Source: Diplolepis rosae
Lineage: Eukaryota; Arthropoda; Insecta; Hymenoptera; Diplolepididae
Direction: 5' to 3'
NCBI GenBank assembly: GCA_030998225.1
Contig: JAPYXD010000522.1
Span: forward strand, 3,100,001 to 3,164,000
Length of the DNA: 64,000 nucleotides
In this document: piece by piece, positions 46,101 to 58,100 of the stretch
Numbering within the stretch: the first letter of the stretch is position 1
Layout: each line of letters starts with the position of its first letter
Notes under the pieces: generated by a model
What the model was told of the DNA's origin: nothing
Seen by the model: the letters and a program-made list of their open reading frames with translations, nothing else
Databases searched by the model: none
Program-made: the position numbers and the translations under genes

Positions 46101-49100
46101 AAAAAATGGCTTGATTCGTGGATAGCCTCAAAAGATGAACTTTTTTACTGTAACGGTATTCGAAATCTACCAGAAATATGGGTAACAGTTGTAGCCAACG
46201 ATGGGAAATACTTTGAATGATTCATTTGTAACCATTTTTTCTCAATAAAGTTGCATTTTCATAAAAGAAATAGCGGGAACTTAGTTGCTCATCTAATAAA
46301 ATAATTGTGGAATGCTATCCGGAAGCAAACGAGTTCTACATGGGTTATTGGTACTCAAATTAAATTATTTTCATTCGTCACACTTGTGATGAAGACGAGG
46401 GAGCTCGATGGGCGTCGGCAGTGAAACAACGAGGAGTATCAGTAGAAATCACATTGGGGCCTACGCCCCTGGTCGCGAGTCCTTAGTGGACTGGGCTGCC
46501 ACGTCGGTTAGGGGAGGGATCCTTTCACTCCCCTGGCTGGTGCGGCTGGTCGGTTAAGCCTAATGGGCGAAGGTGCGGATTGGGGGGGGGGGGGACGAAA
46601 GAGTCGCACGCGACTATAAGCCGCAACCAATCGTTCGTGAACTTCAGAGCAAACAGGTGGTCCCGCGGGCGGTGTATTGGTTCGAAAGAAGGGGTCTTTG
46701 GTTTTGACAGGTATGCCTATTCTCGTCCTAGGAGAGTCCTGTACAACGTCTATAAAAGATTTCGCCATTTTTCCTCCTCACCCGAAAAGGAAAAAAAAAT
46801 ATATGAAAAATATTTTTCCAATGTGCTCTTTGGGTCTTTAAACGGGTCTAGTGTAGTTGTATCAGATATCTAAGGAATTATAGGTGTGGGCGTCTATCAG
46901 GGTCTAAACCGTCTCTAGCGGGGACACAGATTGACAAATTTGGTCAAAGTGCACTCTGGGTATCTAAACGTATCTACCGTGGTGGCATCAGAGATCCATT
47001 TAAAACCCTTCTTAAGACCGGATAAAACCCGGGACAGGACCTATTTGTAAAACCCTTGTACAACTCCGTATACACCCAGGTAGAAACACATTTTCTAATA
47101 GGGTTCTATCGGGTTCTAACGGTTTTTCTAACCAGGGGCGCTTCAATTAGGTTTAATTTTCTGGGCACTTATTATAGTTGCAAAACTTATATTACAGAAA
47201 AAGTTTCTAAAGCTAAGAGTATTTCAACTAAATCTGATTTACCAACAAAATCATACGCACCTCAGTCTATTACCTTAACCCGTTCGCTTATATACAATTG
47301 AAATACTAAAAAAGAATTCATTGTAAAAAGGTCTCGTCTAATTTTACGCCATATAAAAATGTAACTTCAATAGATAACAGGTTGAGGAATAAAATTACCC
47401 ATTTTTTTGTTATAAAAACTAAATTATAGCGGTGCTAACAAAATCTGGTTAATAGAACAATTTTGTTGTGTTGGCGTTATTCTTGTTTGAATTGTGTTAA
47501 ATTGCAAATTTTCATGTAATGAATTAAATTTTTAATTGCAATTCACAATTTTTTCTACACGAAAGAAATTGTCACCCGAAAACGAAGAAGAAGTGAGAAG
47601 AAGAAGAATAAGAAAAAGATTGCGTTCCACTGCAAGACTATATGCACATGCGCAGTTCAATTTCTACATTGTATTCCTCTGTAACGGAATATACAATATT
47701 CTTTTACTCTCAGCTGTAACGGAAAAACGAGTTTCCGCGGCTGAGGCACATAAAATAGAATATGTGCCAATGCACACAATTCGGGTCATTACGAGACTCG
47801 CTTGAAAGGCTGGCACGACTGATCGCGCTTCGGCTTCGTCTCAGCTTTGTCTCGGCTTCGTCTCGGCTTTGCCTCAGCTACGCCTCACCTAAGCCTCGAC
47901 TATGCCTTGGGTTCGATCTTCTGCGAGCATTGTCGCTCGTCGCGTAATAATCCTTATTATGCGCCCAGGCATATAATATACGCTGTATGGTTATAGGCAC
48001 ATTCGCAGTTCTATTGTTACTTAATACACTTCCATAACAACCACTTAAATTTACCAAATCCGTTTCCAAATTTATAGAATATCTTTCAATAATCATGCAA
48101 TAATCGTCTGTATCCTCTACTCCAAAATTTCTTTTATAAACTTCAAAAATTTTCCCTTTCTGCCCAAAAACTAACAAAGAATATTTACCAGTTAAGTAAT
48201 ATTACTGCGTTTTCTTTGTAATAAAGCTGACTTGAGGACTATGCACAGATTTATTTCGTGAATTTTTTTCTTCCTTTTTGTGCAGGAATCAACGCCACAT
48301 TTCTGGATGCTAAGATGAACGATCCTTATAATAATAATAATTATGTTTATGCGCCCAAAGATCCAGGATTACACTTCAAGAAATTCTTGTGTTCAGTACT
48401 CTATGATGGTAAACAAATACTTACCGGAGTCTTTATTTCTAGGATACATGTCTTAACAGTAGCCTATCGGTTACATATCAACGCGACCACAAGAGTAGAC
48501 ATGGCAAAGTTAACAGTTTCTTACAATAAAAAATTTAATTCTTCCCAACCGTTAGAGCCAATTATATGCCAAGTTAAACAGATGCACATTGAAAACTACA
48601 CGTATGGATCGTTTGTTAATAATATTGCAGTCCTAGTAGTAAGTATCCAGATAAAAACACTCTCAAGTTATATTAAATATTGTAGCTATTTTATAAGTAC
48701 TTCCCTAGTCGAAAGGACATAGCAGGATGAGCAAGTATGTGCTACCCCAATGGGAAAATTCCAGTCGATATTTGCTCCATAAATTGGCATTAGTGTAAGA
48801 TTAAATTTTCCGAACCGTTAGATCTGACAAAATTTTTTTTTGTCATCCTAACATCTACCGTCCAAAGTATAAAGGTAGTTGACTACATTCGACTGGAATT
48901 CGAGAAAATCAATAAGCAAAAATTTTCTTTCAAAATCAAGTGAGAAAATTATTATTTTTTTGTAAAACCGTCTCTAAGACAATTAAGGTATGCTTAATCT
49001 AATTCTTTAAAGAAAATTGAGTTTTTTAATAGCAACAATTAGTTTATGTAGCTACATTTTTCGGATGAAAATACTAGCCAAAAAGGCCGTAATCACTTAT

Positions 49101-52100
49101 AGCTGTTCATCAAGGAATAGCGTCCGAACCCGGGCCTGTTTCCAAAGCAAGAACGTCGTCAACTACATCTTTGTGTGAGTTAGATTATTAGATTATACTT
49201 TTTAAATCATCCTGCGGACTTAAGACGTGTAGATAAGGTAGATTACTGTTCCTCACTTCAAACTATTAAAAACTTATTTAATGAAGTGGGAAAATTAAAA
49301 CATTCAACTGATAAAAAGAAGTTTGGTGGGAAAGAAATGAGCAATAAGAAGTAAACTCAAAAAAATCACCATGTAAACAATGTTAAATTAATAATAAAGC
49401 AACACATTTCCACTCAGAAGATGACTGCTGGTTTAAGCCACAGGAAAATGACAAAAAAAGGAAAAAGTAAAATTTATTAATAATGCAGAATTAGAAGACG
49501 TAATAAAAGAAGAATAAAAAAACTGACTTTGACACCATTTATATAAATAAAAGTATTGCTTAATGATTTTCTTGAAGTGAATGGTAATTATGACTCCGGG
49601 TTAAACATATCCCTAATCAATTCAAAATTAATCAAAATAAACTAGAGACAAGTAAGCAATTCTGAAAGAACAAACATAAAAACAATCAATGGTGTCAGGG
49701 GACGGACGGTTTGATATGTGTAAAAGTGAAAATCTTAAAAATTGAATGAAAAAAAGCCTTATTGTCATAAACAGCGAATATTTTGACCATGATATTCTAA
49801 TTGGTTTAGATTGCATAAAGTAATTTAGTTTATGCCAAAATGAAAATTTAGGAATCACACAGGTAAATGTTAAAAATAAAATTTATAAAAATTTATAAAA
49901 AAATGAAGATGTCGAAGATGATAAGATATTAAAGAGACAAAAACATTTAACTCTAAACTTCAATGAACATTCTTACGAGAAAAACGTTGAAATACAAATA
50001 AATCACCTAAAAACTTGATCGAAGAATCATACAGCCCACTCTCTACCCCAGTGACGTTGGCGTACAAACTTGATGAAAATAAAAAATCGAGACTATGTAT
50101 AGATTTCCTCTTATTGAGGATTTAACGGGAAAAACAGCTGACTGCAAATATTTTTTGTAACTGGACATAACATAGCTTTTTGATCGATACCGCTAAAAAT
50201 CGAAGATAAAGCGAAAGCAGGTTTTATCACTCAAGAAGGCCATTTCCAATGGACCTGTTTACCGTTTGGTCTGAAGACGTCACCAGCAATTTTCCAAAGA
50301 ATCTTGACCAACATAATGAAAAAAAAAACCTTTCGAGCTTTACAGTAAACTATATCGATGATATATTAGTATTCTCAGAAACTATCAACGAGCATATTGG
50401 CAGACTGCAGAAAGGCAGAGGGGATAAACAAAACGATCGAGGCGTTCATGGTGGTGAAAATGCTAAAAGGCGTCGTAGAAGCGTAGCATAGTCTGCATAG
50501 TAGACTGTTGTAAATATTGAATATTATTGTTTATTTCTACAATGGTTAGTAGTTGTTGTGTATTTAATTGTAAAAATACACACGAAAATAGTACGTGTGA
50601 ATTTTACAAATTCCCTAGACATGCTTACAAAAAAAATCAAAAGGAAAAGTGGATTGCTGCTGTACAGCGAGTTCAGTAAGATACCATAACCAAACTTTTA
50701 GTCAGCGGCAATGCCTTCAATACAATACTTGTGTATTTACATTTAGACGTTTTTTTCTAGCCCGAATGGATCTAAATGGATTTTAAAACCACATCATGTT
50801 ATATGCAGTGAGCATTTTGTCGGGTATAAAAAATCAGATTGTTATTTAAGCCCTAGCTACATTCCAACTGTATTCTCTTCTGAAGGTCGAGATGAAGTTA
50901 ATGAAAAGCGCGTACTTAACAGGTATAAATAGATGATTTGAGTGTATTGCTAATGTAATATATTGTTTATTATAAAAAAATTATTTATTTTTAGACACAA
51001 ACGATTTTTAAAACGGAGAATGTCAAACCAAATAACGAAAAATAACACAAACATGGAAAAACTCGACCAAATTGTTCACATGAACTTGATACTTTCCTTA
51101 AGTATCACTTGCTCTTGATTATACAATTTCAAGAAGAATAAATAATTGAACATTTTAAAACTTTTACTCACAATTAACTTCGTAGAGTATGGTGTCGAAG
51201 ATACTGATGCTTGTCTAATTATATTAGCAGAGATTGTATAATAATTTACATCAATTTTATGCTCTTCTTGCACAAATCGAGCATGTCCAGCTTCTACTAG
51301 AGCTTTACCTTTCGACATTGTTTCAGGTTGGAACTGAATTTTATAAGATATTTTTTGAAACCCAGTTTTAATTATAACATTCATAATTCATCTAAAAGAG
51401 AAAAGGTTTCATTCATATTACATTTTTTCAAATCAAGTTTTCATATGAAATGACAGATTAAGAATTATAAAACTATGAAAACATTAATATATTTTGCAAT
51501 TTTTCATTTTATAAGTATATACTTATTACTTAGTCTAATATTTACATTTTAATAACCTAAAATGACGCAGTGAAAATTAATAGTTACACTAGAAAATTTT
51601 ACTTACTTTCAGTTTTCTATTCCCCACGTATTTAAAAACATTATTATTCTCTTTTTCAAACTTATTACTTTTATTTATACGAGCTTTTATTAAAAATCTC
51701 ATAAAAGCTGAACCTTTATCAATGTTATTCTTCCGACGCTTTCGAACGCTTTCACCGAGAGCGGCGCTACCTGTCTTTCTGCAGTCGGCCAATACAGCAT
51801 TTGAGAAAATAACTAGATGCAATAAAAACTGAAGGATTCAGATTGAAATTTATAAAATGTGTTTGCGCCAAAGACTGCGTGAAATATTTAGGACATATTA
51901 TACAGAATAATTGTGTACGTCCACTAAAAGATAATAATATAAAAGATAAACTTTTATAACAAATATGACAAAGACAGTGCAATCATTTTGGACCCACTAC
52001 ACAATTTGTCAAGGAAAAATCAAAAATTCATATGGACAAGTGAGTGTGAAGAATCATTCAACAAAATAAAATTATTATTATGCAGTGAACCAGTCTTGGG

Positions 52101-55100
52101 CACATTTGATCTAAAACTCAAAATAAAAATTTACACAGATGCTATCATGAAAGGGATTGGTGCAATATTGAAACAACCTCAAGAAAATGGTGAAGAAAAA
52201 CCAATAGCGTATTTTTCAAGAAAACTGAACGATACACAAAAAAGAAGAAAGTCATATATTTGGAATGCCTAGCCGTAAAAGAAGCCGTAAAATACTGGCA
52301 ATATCGATTGATAGGGAGAAAATTGGAAGTTTTAACAAATTACAAACCCTTGGAAAATCTAAACTTAAAATGCAGAACAGATGATGAACTAGGGAATATG
52401 ATTCCTTTCTTCTTACTAACCCAATAACTCCCATAAATTTTCTTTCAGATCACATCTTGTGGGAAATTTAATCTTACAACAATGCCAACTTATGGCAAAT
52501 TAACGAATAGGATTCCTGAGGAAGGGGGGAGCCCATACGTGCTTATTAGAATGATACATAATTTAAGATTTTTGGAAATGCTAAATGTACCGCCATTTTT
52601 ATAAGTTTTTGTTAAACTGTGAAAGATTACCACAAAAAAATTCATCGAAGAATATTTAGATGTCGCTACTTAATATAAAAGTTTTTGAATTTTAATTAAA
52701 TATGTTTTTTTTTTAAATAGTTTTCATTTCAATTCATATTTTTTTACATTCTGGAGATAATCACCATATAGGAAACAATATCGTTTTCTTGACGTTTCTT
52801 ACACTTTTCGGCTTCGCTTACTTGCTTCTGCTGATCTTTGAAAAATATTTTTCATAGCGCCTCTTTTGAAAATCCGATTTTTGGTACCTGTAAAGCGGGA
52901 CGAAACTGCGATTTTCAACCCTAGGGGCGAAACTTTAAGGGTAGGGTTGCAAACCGAACTTTCGTCCCGCTTCACAGGTAACGAAAATCAAATTCTCAAA
53001 ACAGTTGCTATGAAATAGTATATTACATTACAGGGGGGAAACACGGCGATTGCAAACGAGTGTGAAGTTTGCTGCACGAGCGAAGAGAGGGCTGCAGTCA
53101 CACGAGTTGCATTCGCTGTGTTTTGTTTCGAGTAATGTATGCTATTTTTCATAGCAACTGTTTTGATAATTTGATTTTCGGTACCTGTGAAGCGGGACGA
53201 AAGTGCGGTTTGCAACCCTACCTTTAAAGTTTCGCCCCTAGGGTTGAAAATCGCAGTTTGGTCCCGCTTTACAGGTACCGAAAATCGGATTTTCAAAAAA
53301 GGCGCTTTGAAAAATAGTATACATTACTCGAAACAAAACACAGCGAATGCAACTCGTGTGACTGCAGCCCTCGCTTCGCTCGGGCAGCAAACTTCACACT
53401 CGTTTGCAATCGCCGTGTTTCGCCCCTTGTAATGTAATATACTATTACATCTACTTTTTCAGTCCTGCTAATCCTGCTGATCCTACTAAACCCCAAACTT
53501 CCCTGTTTTCCTCGCCAGATCATGACTCTGGAACCGCGTTAGCTTTACTTCAGGGCCATGCTCTATAGGCGCACTACGTCGAGTTACGGCGTTCTTCAGT
53601 TCCTCTAGAGGGTCTTTTGGTTTGAGATACCTTAATGTCTTTTGCCGATCTATAACCGAAGAAGCTACCGCAACCTGAGATGAGGTTATGGACATATCCA
53701 CTTGCACCAGGTTGGTATTTCGGGGTAGTCTTCTGCCACCTTCTGTCCTCCTTAACGCATATAAGCTCCACCAGATGATCCTTGGAGCAAGTCTCCCTAA
53801 TCCCACGAACATTGACGTCCAGTTCCTCAGGTTTTTGCCACTTCTTCAGGCCCTTCAAACTGGCTGCGATGCTCACCCCCTCATGTGGCATTATTTGCTC
53901 CATTTCTGGATGACCACGTGTTGAAAACTCCAGTTTCTTAGCCTCCGGTAAATATTATTTCTCGACCTCTTCACCTCTGGTTTCTTTGTTAAAATTCCCT
54001 GTCGTCTCATCTTCAGCACTCTAGACTATTTCCGTGAGTCCGGAGTGCACATCATCCCGAGTTGTGAGACTGTCAGTTCTCATCCCTAAAATCACCCCGG
54101 CATTTTTTGCATGCGTGCTTCGTTTTTCTACCTTTTATAATTTCCAAAAGATGGTACTTTTACGATTTGGAGCGCTACCTGCATTCATTGTTTTTAATTC
54201 GAAAAAATGATTTTATATTTTAAAAGAATTTATAAACGTGCTGTAAAAGTTTTATTATAACAGTCTTTCATTCAATCTTTCAGAAAAATACATAAAAATA
54301 CATTTGAAAAAACAGATGTCATACTAGAATAGATAACAATGTAAAGGTAGTTAAGTAAGGGGTTTTCTAAAATTAAGGATGTTTTTTGCATCTGAGGGTG
54401 GTTTAAGAAGCTGGTACTATTGACTTTTTTATCACAATATCTTTAAGTCATTATCTATATTTTGTCCGCTATATGAAATCAGTAATCATAAGAACTTGTA
54501 AACACAAATTTTCGTAAATAATAAGGGCTGACTTTTACACGTAAGGGTAGTTTTGCAAGAATTAGGAATTATAAAAAAATATCTTCTCCTATGATTCTAT
54601 CTGACTCAAATACTGCATCTATTTTGAATGTGCGTTACGTCAAAGAAACACAGGTTATAAAGAGTTAAACATGACTTCAATTACATCCCAGCTGAAAATT
54701 GTTCAAAAATAATTATTCTATAATTCAAAAAATTTATCAACACAGAATATCTATTAGGAGGAACCAAAACTATTATAATTTTATGTTTACATCTAACTGG
54801 TTCAGAAATAATAGAAACAGGAGTATGCGATTTACGTTACAGTCAAGTTCGACTTCTCAAATAAAAGAATGCATATTTAATATGTACTGATACAATCCAT
54901 TCAGAAAATCTTGTTTTTTGTAGGTTGCAAATAAAAATAGAATAAGTTTTCGTAAGCCTCCTGTCGTAGACAAAAATCTGCCCAAGGAAGAAACATGCTA
55001 TTCGTTATATATGTATATAAAGGAGACGATTCCTCCTGAAAACATTGAAAGAACTCATGTTGACAATATAGGCATAATTAAGGTTGAAAAAGAATCTTGC

Positions 55101-58100
55101 AGTAGCATTCCTGGTGTAGATGAAATGGAAGAAAAGAAAAATTTATATCATTGTTTTGAATCATATGCAGTTGGATTTGATGAGGTAAGAAATTGCGTAA
55201 AAGTGTTACGTAAGGATTAAAAAAATCAAAATAATATTCTGTGATACGTACGTAGAAGAGCTAAATCCTGACTATACAAAACTTTCTAACAAAGGTATCG
55301 CCATACGTTGATATTTTTGTTTTTCTCCATACTTTGTGATAGTAGAGTTTGTGCAGACATTGTAATCGCTAAAAAAGTGAAGCGCTATCCAGTTTCTCAA
55401 TTAGTAGGCGAAAGGCTCTAGGTTCGATACCGAGCGCCAAGCGTCTAGGCGATTATTGCATGCGCACCCTTAATTCCCTAGCGAACTGGCTGAACGATAG
55501 CTTTACGCTGTAGCGTAACATTATCGTAAAGTTATTGTAAAGTAGCATTATAACTCATGAATGAGACAAAATAAACATTCAAAATGTTTTTATCCTTATT
55601 CTACGTTGAAAATAACGTTAACTGGTAATTGAAATATGCAATAATTTTATTTGTTTACGCTAAAAATTAAGAAAACATAATACCTGTTATTGAAGGCAGT
55701 GCAGTGGTTCATCACTTTTCATGTCTTCACCGTCAGGATTGACTATTTGTTAGAGTGAGATGAAAGTATAGTTGTGTCTCACTCCAACCAATGGTGAACT
55801 TTAACGGAGAAGTTCCATAAAAGGTGAACCACTGCACTGCCTTCAATGACAGGTATTATATTTATTTTAATTTTTAGCGTAAACAAATAAAATTATTGTA
55901 TATTTCAATTATCAGTTAACGTTATTTTCAACGTAGAATAAGGATAAAAACATTTTGAATGTTTATTTTGTCTCATTCATGAGTTATAATGCTACTTTAC
56001 GATAACTTTACGATAATGTTACGATAATGTTAGGCTATAGCGTAAAGCTATCGTTCAACCAGTTCGCTAGGGATTAAACCAAGTGTGCTTGGGATTAGAT
56101 GGATGATTCGTTAGCATTTAGTTTCGTATGCCACGCCTTTATCGAGTCAACCGAGTGTTCGACTCACAAGAAATTTTAGGGAGAAAGGAGAGGCTCAGAG
56201 TGTGTGTGTGTGTGTGTGTTGAGGAAAGAGCACGGAAAAAGGAGTGTGTGAACCAAACGGGTTCGGACGGGGAACCCGAGGATTTTCTAACCTCTTACAT
56301 GTACATCCAAGCATCCGATTATAATAAATTACCTACAAAACCAACTTGACATGGTGTTCGAGCATTGCTGATCTAAAGGATTACGATCCTATCGCTGCAA
56401 GTCAGCCAGAAATAAGTTTCTAACTTTCTAAATGTGGGGTTACAACCCTATTTCTAACCAGTTTTGTACAGAAGTCTCAAGTGTGCAGGCCCACGCTACG
56501 TGGCGTCAAGAACGTTTGATTCTCCATCTTGGTGCGCGCGTGAAAGGAAATGTCGAAACAAGAAAGAGCATGTATACCTTTTCGAAAAGATACATTTGTT
56601 GATTTTCAGCTAACAGATACGTATCCAAGCGATCCACTCATTCCTGGACTTGAACAACTCAACAGTTGTCCACTGAGTAATTCAAGAGACGGGAATCGTT
56701 TTGGAATGCCGTCCTCGATTGACGTGTTCGGGGATTCGAAAAAAATACAGTTTGAAAGCAGTTGTAGTGTTAAAAGTGCCGCAAGTGAAAATACCAAGTG
56801 GTTAAATTGCTAGGCTAAGGGATATGTATAGCGTGATTATCCCGAGTCCCGCCGCGATCTCACATGCGCGCGTTGAAAAGAATAAGTCCATGGTATGAAA
56901 AACTGCACGAAACCGATACCCAGTGGCGAAATAAACACAGTGAAAGTGAATCACGTTTTAGAAAATATTCTTTAATGCATATATAAAAAGTGCATTGGCA
57001 ACTGTTCACACCATGTCCTGTTAACATAATTAATGCAAGTAACTCAAAAGTATGTTTCATAAAGCATATAATTGAATGTTTTATCATTTTGTGCTAATTT
57101 GTAAGAGTTGTTTTTCTTGTCAATTTCAACCAATTTTAAAATTTCTGCGCTATACAAGATATTCTCTGGTTCTCTACGAAAATACAAATTAGGAAATTAC
57201 TTTATTATATATTATATTATTAATATTATTTTAAATTCTAACTTCGTAATCTACGTCGCAAGCTACGTAGTAAACCGCGACGTATGCTACGCAGTTCACT
57301 ATCCCAATTTTACACGTAGTTTACGACCCCAATTTTAAACGTAGTTTACGCTCCCAATTTCCAACGTAATGTACGACGTAGCTTACGATGTGGTTTACGA
57401 CATAGTTTAGGACATTGGGATCAACAAGCGGTGGCGCTATTGTTAATACCGATATTCTTTTTAACATGTTGTAACCGTAGCAACCATAGTTTGCTATTCT
57501 TTTGAAATCTGATGGTATAAATCATTGATTCATGTTTAAAACTTTTCCGCACTTAAGAATGTACCACCAGGTGTACACGTATGAAACCGGTAATTTTTTT
57601 GAGAAAATACACGTTTATTTAATAAAAATGGTTATACATTCAATCTTCAAAGTAATGGCCATTGCTAGCCACATATTTTTCCCATCTCTCTGGCAATTTG
57701 TGTATGCCTCGCCAAAAAAATTGTTCGTTTTTTGAGTCAAACCAGTCATCGAGCCATTTTTTCACATTTTCGTACGAATCGAAGCGCTGTTCAGCAAGTG
57801 CGTGCCCCATTGATGAAAATAAGTGGTAGTCAGAGAGAGCCAAGTCTGGTGAATAAGCCGCATGGGGGAGGGCTTCCCAGCTGTACAAATTTACCCATTC
57901 CCGAGTCTTTTTTTTTCGATGTGCTGGTGCATTGTCATCATGAAAAATCACTTTGTGTTGCCTAGTTTGATATTCTTGACGTTTTTGGCGCAAAGCACGA
58001 TTCAAATCGGCCAATTGTTGTTGGTAGCATTTGACCATTATCTTCATCCAATAATGCTTGCAATTCGGCATCTTCAAACTTTTTCGGTGGTTTTCCACGT

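Larger units (their letters stand above)
50397..51792. mobile_element. THAP/SWIM-encoding TIR transposon (ISL2EU-like)
   Basis: TIRs TTGGCAGACTGCAGAAAGGC and, from the right end, TTGGCCGACTGCAGAAAGAC are flanked by TA (50395-50396, 51793-51794) within the gypsy relic; block A has the empty site near 6258. The element carries two convergent spliced gene fragments: a THAP protein on + and a SWIM-like N-terminus on -. I associate this pairing with ISL2EU elements, which are described as encoding a THAP-bearing transposase and a YqaJ-nuclease protein. The catalytic parts of both are missing, so it looks like an internal-deletion derivative. Confidence 0.7.
49190..52399 (+). mobile_element. Ty3/gypsy relic, block B
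   Basis: The same insertion as 4110-8095: LTR remnant 49190-49252, then a deletion, protease and linker remnants 49450-50010, RT fragments with [14 protein letters not shown] near 50250 and YIDDILVFS near 50355, and RNase H ([13 protein letters not shown] near 52135). The catalytic RNase H Asp in TDA is retained. Integrase and the 3' LTR are deleted at 52399. A THAP-carrying element (50397-51792) is inserted after the RT YIDD motif. Confidence 0.85.

Noticed and set aside
52988..53432. Two frames on opposite strands encoding nearly the same peptide ([12 protein letters not shown])
   Set aside because: They are mirror images produced by the palindromic element 52853-53448, with no start context or domain.
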